From: Streptomyces clavifer
GTDB lineage: Bacteria; Actinomycetota; Actinomycetes; Streptomycetales; Streptomycetaceae
Direction: 5' to 3'
Length of the DNA: 64,000 nt
Assembly: GCA_014651175.1 (NCBI GenBank)
Contig: BMWJ01000021.1
Location: 1-64,000, forward strand
The position numbers and the translations under genes are program-made. A model generated the notes under the pieces. It saw only the letters and a program-made list of their open reading frames with translations, was not told the DNA's origin and made no database searches. Shown piece after piece: positions 8,076-16,271 of the stretch (position 1 is the first letter of the stretch; each line of letters begins with the position of its first letter).

Positions 8076-8655
8076 TCACGTCACTGACCGGCCGACCACG
8101 CAAACGAGAGCAGGAGCAGGACACGTTCGACAGGTGACGCCGTGTTCCGTGAAGAACTCGTGAGCCCGCTGCCAGAACCCGATAGCGGTGTGCTGGCGTT
8201 CGTCGGCCAGAACGTCGTGCAGAAGGCAGGAGCGGTGGAGGAGGAGTTCGTCGCGGGAGGCGGTACCGAAGTGACGGGCGCGGGCCGGGGCGGCGAGACC
8301 GCCAAGAGCGTCAGCGCGGTGTGGATGGTGAGGGTCAGCGGCCGTATCAGGAACGGTACGGCCAGGGATGCGGCGGCCCGGCTGTCGTCGGCGCACATGC
8401 CGATCAGCTTGTCATCGCGTTGCGTGCGGTCCCGTCCGCGGTGAGCAGTTGCCGAACGGCATCTCGGGCCTCCTCCCCATGAGGGAAGTTCCCCCACGGA
8501 AGGTCGTCGAGGACAGCTCTGTTGCTGGTCTTGGGCCGGATAGCCGCCGCCACAGCCCGGACGTCGAACGGGCCTCCCGCGAACGCCGCCGGATCGGCCC
8601 CGTCCACCAGAGCCCGGCACATCGCGAACGTCGGATCGGTCCGCCAGCCCCCCAC
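8076..8655 (-). pseudogene. Frameshifted HEAT-like hypothetical protein
   Basis: A coherent protein is spread over three minus-strand frames. It runs MGGWRTDPTFAMCRALVDG, later VLDDLPWGNFPHGEEARDAV, then ADDSRAAASLAVPFLIR, then PHHPHRADALGGLAAPARAR and HFGTASRDELLLHRS to a stop at 8076. The alternation of short helices with 'VPFLIRL...PHR.DAL..LA' is HEAT/armadillo-like. It sits just downstream of another HEAT-type gene in the same orientation, so it may be part of a decayed pair. Two frameshifts, near 8400 and 8350, inactivate it as read. Confidence 0.5.
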
Positions 8656-8811
8656 ACCTCACAGCCCCATCTTCGAATCCACAGAGATTCGATCATGCGC
8701 GATCCGGACGACTCGAATCCACCTGTCAAAGGCCCTCGCTCTGCGGAGTTCGCGTGGGCCAACTACCGCGCCCCGGGGGAAGCCGGGTGCGAGTGAGGTC
8801 GTCCAGATTGA

Positions 8812-9960
8812 TCACGGTGGCGGGCTCAGCTCGGGCCTTACACCACGCGAGAAGGACTCCGGGCCGATGCTGAGCGGGCTACCCCCAAGGGATTGGGCGA
8901 TCTCGGGCGCGAGGTCGAACGCGGCGCACTTCCATTCGTCCGCATCGTCCTCGGATTCCAGCGCGGGGTCCCATACGGGCTGGAGGCCAAGCTCCTCTCG
9001 GCGCGTCCGCTCGAACGGCAGGGCATCGCCCAGGGTCAGCAGTTCGTCATCACCGTCGCCGGTCTCGCAGTAGCGTCGGATTACCGTGCCTTGCTCGGTG
9101 ACGAGCCAAGCGGAGCCATCGCCTTGAGCGCCGTAGTAGTACGCCTGGGCACGTCCGTAGCGTGAGCTGAGCAGAGTGCAGAGCCTCAGGACATCCTCGC
9201 TGCGTTCCGCGTCGCAGGGGTCGCACCACGCGCCGAGTACGAAGGTCCAGCCGTCGAGTTCAGGGGTGACGAAAACCCTGGTGAAGCCGTCATGAGTACC
9301 CGGCTCGGCGTCTTGTCCGTCGGAGTCCACGATGTCGTTGCCGAGCGCAACGGTCACCGGTCTTGAGTCCGTGAGTCCCAAGGTGCTGATGATCCCGACC
9401 TGGTCCCCGCTCGGCACCGCGATCCAGTAATTCCAGCATGTCCACAATGCCGCCGGCCGGCCATCCGCGAGTTTCACGCGGATAAGCCGCTCGACTGCGG
9501 CCACGTCCTTGGCGGGCAACACCGGCTCACCGCCGAGCGCCGCGAGTACGGACAGCGCTTGAGCACGCTGTAGGCCGGGGCCCTCCCGCCGGATCCGCTG
9601 GAGGAGCGGTATGAGGTTCTTTTTGAACTCCTTGCCACGAATCATCAAGGCATCTCGCGCCTGCTGGGCAACCTCACGATCAAAGTCACCGAGCAAGGGC
9701 ATCAGAGCGGGGAGCGCCAGGCCGGCCCCCTCACAGTGCTGGATCCCAAGCACCGCCTGACGGCGGATGATCGGCGAGGGGTGCGACAGCGCAGTGGTGT
9801 ACCGGTCGAGGGCCCCCGCGCCCAACCGTGTGAACACGAACCCGACCCTGTCTCGCATCTCCGCGGTGGGCGCGTCCAGGAGCCCTTGGACCAGGTAGTC
9901 GAACGCCGCGCCCCCGATCCGCCGGAGCACGGGAGCGGCATCCCACAGGCGATGACTCAT
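8812..9960 (-). CDS. HEAT-repeat protein, probably frameshifted near its N-terminus
   Basis: The 382-residue frame starts at ATG 9960 and opens with HEAT-like helical repeats (VLRRIGGAAFDYLVQGLLDA, HPSPIIRRQAVLGIQH, VAQQARDALM). A C-terminal half follows with WNYWIAVPSGDQVG and several Trp-rich strands, typical of Streptomyces HEAT-repeat hypothetical proteins. A frame beginning at ATG 10075, with a GGGAGAGG ribosome site, encodes MDMDLVRDLGRPDRRVAAAD and on to IVRELTDES. It would join smoothly to SHRLWDAAPVL if one base were changed near 9955. The true gene is therefore probably about 420 residues. HEAT proteins are scaffolds; the partner is unknown. Confidence 0.7.
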   Translation of the reverse strand: MSHRLWDAAPVLRRIGGAAFDYLVQGLLDAPTAEMRDRVGFVFTRLGAGALDRYTTALSHPSPIIRRQAVLGIQHCEGAGLALPALMPLLGDFDREVAQQARDALMIRGKEFKKNLIPLLQRIRREGPGLQRAQALSVLAALGGEPVLPAKDVAAVERLIRVKLADGRPAALWTCWNYWIAVPSGDQVGIISTLGLTDSRPVTVALGNDIVDSDGQDAEPGTHDGFTRVFVTPELDGWTFVLGAWCDPCDAERSEDVLRLCTLLSSRYGRAQAYYYGAQGDGSAWLVTEQGTVIRRYCETGDGDDELLTLGDALPFERTRREELGLQPVWDPALESEDDADEWKCAAFDLAPEIAQSLGGSPLSIGPESFSRGVRPELSPPP

Positions 9961-10075
9961 CTGTCAGCTCCCGCACGATGGCCTCTGCCGCCGCCTCTCC
10001 GCCCGCAGCCATAACGTCCGCCGCAGCGACGCGCCGGTCCGGGCGGCCCAGGTCCCTCACCAAGTCCATATCCAT

Positions 10076-10757
10076 CAAGCCTCTCCCAGTGCGCTTCGGT
10101 ACGGCTACGGCATGATCGCGTATGCGTACGACAACGCCACGTCCCGCGCGGCGCCCCTGGCAGGTTTCACCACGCTTCAGGACGATGCCGCCACCGCCCC
10201 ACCCACGCCGGTCGCGCTATACCATCTGGGATCCGGCGGGTTCCAGCATGTGCAGGCCAACTACAACGCTCTGACCGGCCAACTATCGCGCTCAGCGGCC
10301 AGGTGTAGCGTCAGCAACTGGCCGGGTTAAGGAGCCGGCCAGTCCCTTCGACGTCACGTTGGCTGTTTCAGCTCAGCACGGGATTGCCCTGGAGGTTCGC
10401 TTCCCCGCACGGCCAGGGGACCAAGCGGTGTACGGAAGGCCAGGACCTCGTTGCCCAGGGAGATGGCGACGATGCCTTCGTTCACCAGTAGGGCGCGACC
10501 GATGATGGCTCGGCTGTCGTCCATGGTCCTCCGCGCCATCGGCGAAGCACGCCTCGTCACCCCGCTCCGGTCCGGTCCGCCCTCGGTCTGGGTGAAGAAG
10601 AGGTAGTGCTTCGGGTCCTTGCGCCGCAGTGTCGCCTTCAGCATGTCCTGGACGGTGACGACGTGACTTTGTCGATGCCGGGTCCGCCGGCGGGGCCGGA
10701 GCCCGCGAGGATGACTTTGCACACGAGGCGGGTTCCTCTGCCGCGACGACCTGGGCC
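10076..10757. other. Intergenic stretch with a hairpin and doubtful small frames
   Basis: A 72-codon plus-strand frame (10112-10330) and a 122-codon minus-strand frame (10354-10722) exist. Neither shows a family signature or a good ribosome site, so I do not call them genes. A stem-loop pairs ACTGGCCGG (10317-10325) with CCGGCCAGT (10335-10343). The right part abuts the ISAs1 remnant. Confidence 0.35.
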
Positions 10758-11309
10758 ATGAAGCCGCCCCTCGCCAGTCGAGGCGCCCACTACATCGTGA
10801 TCGTCAAAGGGAATCAGAAGAAGCTCCGCGAGCAGCTAAAAGCCCTTCCCTGGCAGCCGGTTCCGCTCCAGAGCCGCATCCGCGAGAGCGGTCACGGCCG
10901 TGGCGACATCCGCCGCATCAAGGTTTGCACCGTGAACAACCTGCTCTTCCCCGGTGCCCGCCAGGCCGTCCAGCTCAAGCGGCGCCGCCTGCACCGCAAG
11001 AGCGGCAAGGTCAGCATCAAGACCGTCTACGCGGTCACCAGCCTGAGCGCCGAGCAGGCCACTCCCGCCCAGCTCGCCAACATGATCCGCTCGCACTGGC
11101 AGATCGAGGCCCTGCACCACGTGCGGGACACCACCTCCGCCGAGGACGCCTCGCAGCTTCGGACCTGCAATGCGCCCCGCACCATGGTGACCTGGCGCAA
11201 CCTTGCCATCGGCGCCCTGCGCATCGCCGGCACCCAGAAGGTTGCCGCCGCGCTCCGGGCCATCTCCCGCGACCCGAAACGTCCGCTCGCCCTACTCGGC
11301 CTCACATGA
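10758..11309 (+). pseudogene. ISAs1-family transposase, C-terminal remnant
   Basis: From about 10780 the protein matches the second half of ISAs1 transposases: [15 protein letters not shown] (after the catalytic Asp region), the 'YAVTSL' strand, and [16 protein letters not shown], which carries the catalytic Glu. It ends at the normal RPLALLGLT terminus. The N-terminal half with the first catalytic Asp is missing, so the element is dead. The first residues (MKPPLASR) come from unrelated flanking DNA. Confidence 0.85.
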
Positions 11310-11578
11310 TCACGAACCGGACATCACACGACTACGCCGAAGCCCTTCTCCCGGATGGGATCCAGTGCTGCCCAGAAGCCGTTTCAGCATCTGCCAGATC
11401 ATCCGCCAGGAACCGCCGGTCATCCGCCGCGAAACGGGCTCTGGCAGATTCCCGGCGGATGCGATTCGTCTGCCTTGGACGCCTGAAGGCCATACGAGTT
11501 CGGGCGGTCTTCTCAGTTGTGCGCGCCCTCGGTGATGTCGCCGAGGGCGCGTGTGGTTGCTGGTCCAGCATGGGGTGG
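11310..11578. other. Intergenic, contains a terminator
   Basis: No gene is seen. The stretch after the ISAs1 tail holds a strong stem-loop that would end the minus-strand VCBS gene. Confidence 0.4.
11522..11551 (-). terminator. Stem-loop terminator of the VCBS/lectin gene
   Basis: CGCGCCCTCGG (11522-11532) pairs perfectly with CCGAGGGCGCG (11541-11551) around an eight-base loop. It lies 28 bases past the stop at 11579. Confidence 0.65.
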
Positions 11579-13420
11579 TCAGCGGGTTCGGAAGCGGCGG
11601 TGGAGGTTGCGGGCGACGTGCACTCCGGGGCCGCCGAAGCCGACGATGTCGACGCGTCCGTCGCCGGTGATGTCGGTGAGGAAGCGTGGGTGGCGGTCGA
11701 CCCGCCAGCCGCCGGCGTTCTCGTTGTGTCCGAAGCCGCGGCAGACCAGTTGGGCCTGCTCGAAGCCGCCGGTGCCGTCGTTGTGCGACACCCAGACCCC
11801 TTCGTCGCCGAAGCCGATGATGTCCGGGGCGCCGTCCCCGGTCACGTCGGCGAGGAGCCGCAGGTGCTTGTCGCTCGACCATCCCTGGGCTTGCCCGTAG
11901 TCGTTCAGGACGAGTTTCGCGGGCTCGAACGTGCCGTCGCCGTGCCCGCGGGAGATAACGACGCCCTGCGGTCCGAACCCGACGATGTCTGTGGGTCCGC
12001 CTCTGCTGGTGCTGGCCAGGAACCGCGGGTGCTCGGCAACCGAGCTCCAGCCCTGGTCGACCCCGAAGTCGTCTAGGACGTAGAGAGGCTCGGTGAACAT
12101 CCCTTCGTCGTCCTGGAGGGAGACCCACACGCCGTCGTCGTGGCAGCCGACGATGTCGAGCCTGCCGTCGCCCGTGGTGTCGGCGAAGAAGCGGGGGTGC
12201 TTGTCGAGGAGCCAGCCACCCGCTTCGTCGCTGTGGCCGAATGCCCGCAGGACGGGTTCGTCGCCGATCGGTGCGAAGGCGCCGTCCTCGTCCTGGAGGG
12301 AGACCCACACGCCGTCGTCGTGGCAGCCGACGATGTCGAGCCTGCCGTCGCCCGTGGTGTCGGTGAGGAGGCGGAGGTGCTTGTCAGCCAGCCAGTTGCC
12401 GGCCTGTTTGCCGTGGCCGAACGCCTTGAGGGCCGGTTGGCCGTCTGCGGGCGCGAACTTTCCTGCCTCGCCCTGGGCAGAGACCCGGACTCCGTCGGCG
12501 GCGAGCACGATAATACTGGGACGGCTCTCGCCGGTGAGGTTTGCGAGGGTCCACAGGTCAGCAGGACTCGCGGAGGATGCGGCCGGGTGCAGAACCCGCT
12601 CGTCGTCCTCGAACGTCCCGTCCCCTCGACCTGCCGAGGTCACAGCGCCCTTTGCGGGTTTGAGGCCGACGATGTCCGCCTGCCCTGTTCCTGTGGTGTC
12701 GCCGAGGAACCGGTCACCGAGCCCCGCCCACCAGCCCGGCTGCCCGGCAGGGCAGTGGCTGGAGCTGACAGGCTTCCACCCGCCGGCGTCCTGGTCGCTG
12801 CCGAACTTCTCCAGGACCAGCAGCACGTTGCTGAAGGAAGGTGTCGCGTCGGCCGTCGGACGCAGCGCGGTCCTGTCGTGGGCCAGTCGCCAGGACTGTC
12901 GGCTGTTCCAGTGGCTCAGCGGCGCCCAGTGCAGCACGAGGTCGTTGGTGCGCTCCGGCTCGGCTGGCACCAGGCGCCACCGCTGGCTCTGCGCGCCGTC
13001 GTCGTACTCGCGCAGGACGATCCGGGTGTCATCCTTCCCGGGGTCGGCGAGGTCGAGAACGGCTCCGTCGGCCGCGGCTGCGGCCTCGATAAAGTAGAGG
13101 CCCGCTTCGCCCTCGACGGGGACGAGGCGCCACTGCTGGCTCTTCTTGTTGGCGGCGGCGTCCCACTGGCGGACGCCGCGGTCCGCGGCTGCGGGGTTGT
13201 CGAGCACCTTGCCGGTGACCGCGTCGCGGATCACATACGCCGGGTCGTCCTGCGTCCCTTGCACGGGGGTGATCTGCCACTGTTGCGGGCGCGGGCCGTC
13301 CTCGGGGTAGTCGCGGAGGACGAGTGCCCCGTCCGCGCCCGGCGTGGCCTTGGTGCCGAGGGGCTGCCCCGTGGCGGCGTTGACGATCTCCAGCTTCAGT
13401 TCGTGCGTGGGCACGGGCAT
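11579..13420 (-). CDS. Ricin B-lectin-like domain fused to VCBS/FG-GAP beta-propeller
   Basis: The 613-residue protein from ATG 13420 has two parts. Residues about 1-150 form a beta-trefoil lectin with QxW-type repeats (PQQWQITPV, SQQWRLVPV, SQRWRLVPA). Residues about 190-610 hold FG-GAP/VCBS repeats of about 60 residues, each with a calcium-binding-like core such as DTTGDGRLDIVG, DVTGDGAPDIIG or DITGDGRVDIVG. This is a sugar-binding module joined to a seven-bladed-propeller-like module, expected to bind glycans or proteins outside the cell. No signal peptide is visible. It ends a minus-strand pair with the gene at 13485 and faces a pore-forming-toxin-like gene. Confidence 0.88.
   Translation of the reverse strand: MPVPTHELKLEIVNAATGQPLGTKATPGADGALVLRDYPEDGPRPQQWQITPVQGTQDDPAYVIRDAVTGKVLDNPAAADRGVRQWDAAANKKSQQWRLVPVEGEAGLYFIEAAAAADGAVLDLADPGKDDTRIVLREYDDGAQSQRWRLVPAEPERTNDLVLHWAPLSHWNSRQSWRLAHDRTALRPTADATPSFSNVLLVLEKFGSDQDAGGWKPVSSSHCPAGQPGWWAGLGDRFLGDTTGTGQADIVGLKPAKGAVTSAGRGDGTFEDDERVLHPAASSASPADLWTLANLTGESRPSIIVLAADGVRVSAQGEAGKFAPADGQPALKAFGHGKQAGNWLADKHLRLLTDTTGDGRLDIVGCHDDGVWVSLQDEDGAFAPIGDEPVLRAFGHSDEAGGWLLDKHPRFFADTTGDGRLDIVGCHDDGVWVSLQDDEGMFTEPLYVLDDFGVDQGWSSVAEHPRFLASTSRGGPTDIVGFGPQGVVISRGHGDGTFEPAKLVLNDYGQAQGWSSDKHLRLLADVTGDGAPDIIGFGDEGVWVSHNDGTGGFEQAQLVCRGFGHNENAGGWRVDRHPRFLTDITGDGRVDIVGFGGPGVHVARNLHRRFRTR
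12108..12363. repeat. Identical 76-bp copies, 180-bp period, inside the propeller gene
   Basis: Bases 12108-12183 recur exactly at 12288-12363. The spacing of 180 bases equals one 60-residue FG-GAP repeat unit. Exact DNA identity between neighbouring repeats implies a recent duplication or gene conversion. Confidence 0.85.
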
Positions 13421-13484
13421 CGTGGTGCCTCTTCCGGGCGGTTGGGGCGATGGCTCGGGACGGGTGCGGTGTGATCGCGGCGGA

Positions 13485-14204
13485 TCACGTGAAGACGTGG
13501 TGGTAGGGGACATTCCACTCGTTGGGCAGCCGCGGGTAGAACGTGTTGATGACCGTCCCGGTGAAGTCCCCGCCCCAGTTGTAGGTGAGCCGCACCTCGC
13601 TGTCGGCCGTCACCGCGTGGTCCTTAAACCCGAGGATCGCGTCGGGATGGGTGATCGGCACGAAGGTGATCCCGCCCCACGGCGTCACCGTGACGACCCA
13701 CAACTGGGTGTCTTCCACCGCACCGTTCTTGCCCCGCCACTTCTCGCCGACCTTCCCGGGAAGGCCGACCTGCACCGTGTCGGCCGTGCTCTTGGGGGCG
13801 TCCTGGTGGACGGTGACGCGCCTGCGCTGCGGTTTCGGCGCGCCGTCGTCCCCGCGTCCGCCGTCGGTTCCGGCCGCATCGGCGGGTTTGGGTGTCACCT
13901 GGCCCGCGGCGCTCTCGATGTAGTAGAGCGGTCGCTGCCCGAAGAAGCCTCCGGGGGTGATGTGCCAGAGGTGGCCTTGAGCGTCCTTGGTAGCGGGGTC
14001 GAGCGCGGTGGCGAGCTTGACCCCCTTGTCGTGGCTCTCCTCCTTCAGCTCGGCGGGCCGCAGGTAGCCGCCGTTGAAGGCGTGGACGAGCATGACCGGC
14101 CGGTTCTCGACCAGGGCCGCCACGATCGCGTTGTCGTAGCTGTTCACCGCCACCGGGCCGCCGACCACCAAATTCGACATCGCTGTGCGTTCTTGGGTGT
14201 ACAT
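13485..14204 (-). CDS. Hypothetical protein with lectin-like N-terminal region
   Basis: The start ATG at 14204 follows GGTGAGG and gives 239 residues. The N-terminal 100 residues (MLVHAFNGGYLRPAEL, LWHITPGGFF, LYYIESAAG) repeat the beta-trefoil style of the neighbouring ricin-type proteins, in which an aromatic-x-aromatic precedes a proline-ended strand. A charged low-complexity linker follows, then a strand-rich part (DTQLWVVTVTPWGGITFVP, VRLTYNWGGDF) ending PNEWNVPYHHVFT. There is no signal peptide. It is the first gene of a minus-strand pair and divergent from the pore-former gene, so it may be a receptor-binding or accessory component. The function is inferred from context only. Confidence 0.65.
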   Translation of the reverse strand: MYTQERTAMSNLVVGGPVAVNSYDNAIVAALVENRPVMLVHAFNGGYLRPAELKEESHDKGVKLATALDPATKDAQGHLWHITPGGFFGQRPLYYIESAAGQVTPKPADAAGTDGGRGDDGAPKPQRRRVTVHQDAPKSTADTVQVGLPGKVGEKWRGKNGAVEDTQLWVVTVTPWGGITFVPITHPDAILGFKDHAVTADSEVRLTYNWGGDFTGTVINTFYPRLPNEWNVPYHHVFT

Positions 14205-14574
14205 CGCGGAAACCTCACCTGTTATCGATGTGGAGAACAATGCGTCGGGCGCTCAGTGAAGTGGTTTACCACACGGCGTAATCCGGGCGCCTAATAGGTC
14301 ATGATCGAAGCGCCCCCGCAAGCGAATGCGTGATCGAATCAAATGTGCCCAAAGTAGAAACATTCGAGGTCAGGACCTTAGGTTGGGACACCACATGATC
14401 ATCGATCGAGTGATCAAGGGCACGAGGGTAATCAGATCACCCGTTTGAGTGCGGATGCCCTGATATTTATTCTCACGCAATAGAGCCCTGCTAGTTTCGA
14501 TTTCCGGAGCGTTTGCAGGTTCCTGTTGCCATTTAACCGAGTGCGGTTTCGGCCAGATCAGTCGAGGACAGAAA
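14205..14574. promoter_or_regulatory. Divergent promoter region with repeated TGATC-containing motifs
   Basis: This 370-bp spacer is clearly richer in A+T than its surroundings. TGATCGA or TGATCA occurs repeatedly (near 14300, 14330, 14396 and 14410), with AGATCA near 14437 and 14554. A tight cluster, ATGATCATCGATCGAGTGAT, begins at 14395. Repeated half-sites between two divergent genes suggest a shared regulator. No regulator gene is adjacent. Confidence 0.45.
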
Positions 14575-15669
14575 TTGCCTTCCAACGCATACAACCTGGA
14601 ACGGGCCAAGCGCCAGCCGCTGACGAAGAAGAACCTGCGGGAACTCAACATCGAGCAGACCTGGCAGTCGATCCTGGAGCACCCCAACCTGGTCTACGTC
14701 GACGACTACGGGGTGCGGCACAAGCCCGTCGGGTTCTCCGTGAACAAGTCGAGCTTCGGCGCCTTCCCCGGAACTGCGTTCCAGCGGGGGTGGCTCGCCT
14801 ACATGAATCTCGGGGAGCCGCTGATCGAGGAGCGGCGCAACATCACCCAGCCCCCGCCCGACACGTTCTCCTCCCGCACCTACGTCAACCGCAGCCAGTC
14901 CGACATGACCTTCACCGACTCGGTCGACTTCTCCGTGTCCAACGGGGCCACGTGGTCACTCTCGGGGGACTCCAAGCTCACCTTCGGCGGCAGCCTCAGC
15001 GCGCAGCTCCAGCTGCAGTTGCAGAGCAAGCTGGGTCTGAATCTGCAGACGCAGCTGGGAACGCAGCTGAAGAACGAGATGTCGAACAAGAACGCGAACA
15101 CGGTGACGAACAAGCAGAGCAAGGACAGCATGGGGGTCGACAACGCCAACACCGTGGACACGTCGGTGACCAACGGTGCGACGAACTCCGCGTCGGCCTC
15201 CATGGCCGGCTCGGTGGATTTCACGACCACGGGCAGTGCCTCCGGGACCGCTGCGCTCAACGCCGCGCTGGCCCTGGGCATCGCGGCCTCCGTCGGCGGG
15301 TCCCTGAGCACCAGCTGGGCCTCGAAATCGCAGATCTCCGGCAAGGTCCCGCCGGGTTCGCGCGTGGAGACCATCGTCACCCAGCGCCGTACCCGTAAGC
15401 AGTACTCCTACGAGATCCCGGTGACCTTCTCCGGGCTGCTCGCGGTGAAGTACGACGTGCCGGTGGCCGTCCTGGCGCCCCCGCAGAGCAGGAACTATCC
15501 CGGGCTCGACCTGCTGGTCGCCCGCGACATCGGCGACCTCGATCTGGCGGGAGGGGGCTTCCGGATGAAGGGGCTGGCCGAGGTCGTCTCCGCACTGGAG
15601 GTCCACCACACGATGTTCGACGGCGAGAGCCTCACCGGCAGCGACCGCTCCCCGTACAAGCAGCCCTGA
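14575..15669 (+). CDS. Aerolysin/ETX-MTX2-like beta-pore-forming toxin
   Basis: The frame begins at TTG 14575, preceded by GAGGACAG, and encodes 364 residues. After a short head domain, residues about 95-300 are a long run of alternating Ser/Thr/Asn and hydrophobic residues (VDFSVSNGATWSLSGDSKL, then SLSAQLQLQLQ and later AGSVDFTTTGSASGT). A strand signature, SRVETIVTQRRTRKQYSYEI, then leads into FSGLLAVKYD. This order is the mark of the ETX/MTX2 aerolysin family, which oligomerises and inserts a beta-barrel. An extra Gln/Asn/Ser-rich stretch separates the two insertion strands. There is no signal peptide, which is unusual for a secreted toxin. It is followed after 44 bases by a small acidic protein and surrounded by lectin-type genes. 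Confidence 0.7.
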   Translation: MPSNAYNLERAKRQPLTKKNLRELNIEQTWQSILEHPNLVYVDDYGVRHKPVGFSVNKSSFGAFPGTAFQRGWLAYMNLGEPLIEERRNITQPPPDTFSSRTYVNRSQSDMTFTDSVDFSVSNGATWSLSGDSKLTFGGSLSAQLQLQLQSKLGLNLQTQLGTQLKNEMSNKNANTVTNKQSKDSMGVDNANTVDTSVTNGATNSASASMAGSVDFTTTGSASGTAALNAALALGIAASVGGSLSTSWASKSQISGKVPPGSRVETIVTQRRTRKQYSYEIPVTFSGLLAVKYDVPVAVLAPPQSRNYPGLDLLVARDIGDLDLAGGGFRMKGLAEVVSALEVHHTMFDGESLTGSDRSPYKQP

Positions 15670-15713
15670 GCGGGCCGGCAGCACCGCCACCACGACAACG
15701 AGAGGTGACGACC

Positions 15714-16214
15714 ATGGTGTTCAACAACATTTTCGGCTCCGCGGGCAAGGGCGCAGGGCTCTTCTCTGTGGTTTCCGACCGCGACAAGGCTCAGCCCGGG
15801 GCAGGTGTCGACTTCGAGGACGCGGACGACGACACGTACGACGACGCGAGCACCAGCCTGTTCAGCAGCGCGATCCACGGCGCCTCCGACCGGGCGAAGA
15901 TCGTGCAGGAGCAGTCACCCGAAGCACGGGCCGTCCTGGGCTTCCTCGGCTCCTTCATCCAGACAACCCAGGCGTCCGCGGACGCGCAGGCCGCCTACGC
16001 CCAGAACCCGAGCTCGGTCGCCACGGCAGCCGCCGCCGGCATGCAGGAGTCGAGCGCGACCGTGACCGAGCACAGTGATCTACAGAAGGACGAGGACCTG
16101 GAGAAGCCGAAGAAGAGCGACTTCAAGGCCCCGAAAGCCCCCGCAGCCCCCAAGGCCGAGGAGCCCCCCAAGGCACCCACGGCAACTGCCGAAAAGCCGT
16201 CGGACGCCAAATAG
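15714..16214 (+). CDS. Small acidic protein with Lys/Pro/Ala-rich tail, toxin-gene partner
   Basis: The ATG at 15714 follows GAGAGGTGA, giving 166 residues. The N-terminal third is Gly-rich and then very acidic (DFEDADDDTYDDAS). The middle is helical (ARAVLGFLGSFIQTTQAS). The last 45 residues are a Lys/Pro/Ala tail of the AxxAPKAPAAPK type. No family is recognised. The gene is 44 bases behind the pore-former gene with a strong terminator after it, so the two form an operon. A chaperone, inhibitor or export partner is possible but unproven. Confidence 0.7.
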   Translation: MVFNNIFGSAGKGAGLFSVVSDRDKAQPGAGVDFEDADDDTYDDASTSLFSSAIHGASDRAKIVQEQSPEARAVLGFLGSFIQTTQASADAQAAYAQNPSSVATAAAAGMQESSATVTEHSDLQKDEDLEKPKKSDFKAPKAPAAPKAEEPPKAPTATAEKPSDAK

Positions 16215-16227
16215 ACCCACCTGTCCA

Positions 16228-16262
16228 ACGGGGTCAGGGGCGGTGATCGCCCCTGACCCCGT
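16228..16262. terminator. Bidirectional terminator between convergent genes
   Basis: A perfect 15-bp stem (ACGGGGTCAGGGGCG at 16228-16242 with its complement at 16248-16262) has a five-base loop, GTGAT. It lies between the 3' ends of the plus-strand toxin operon and the minus-strand NHL gene. Confidence 0.85.
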
Positions 16263-16271
16263 TACTGTGCG

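Noticed and set aside
10112-10330. 72-codon plus-strand frame near the HEAT gene
   Set aside because: No ribosome site, no family, and its end coincides with a hairpin. Kept only as an intergenic note.
12093-13097. Repeat-rich plus-strand frame with a Ser/Pro-rich repeated protein
   Set aside because: The repeats are those of the minus-strand propeller gene read backwards.
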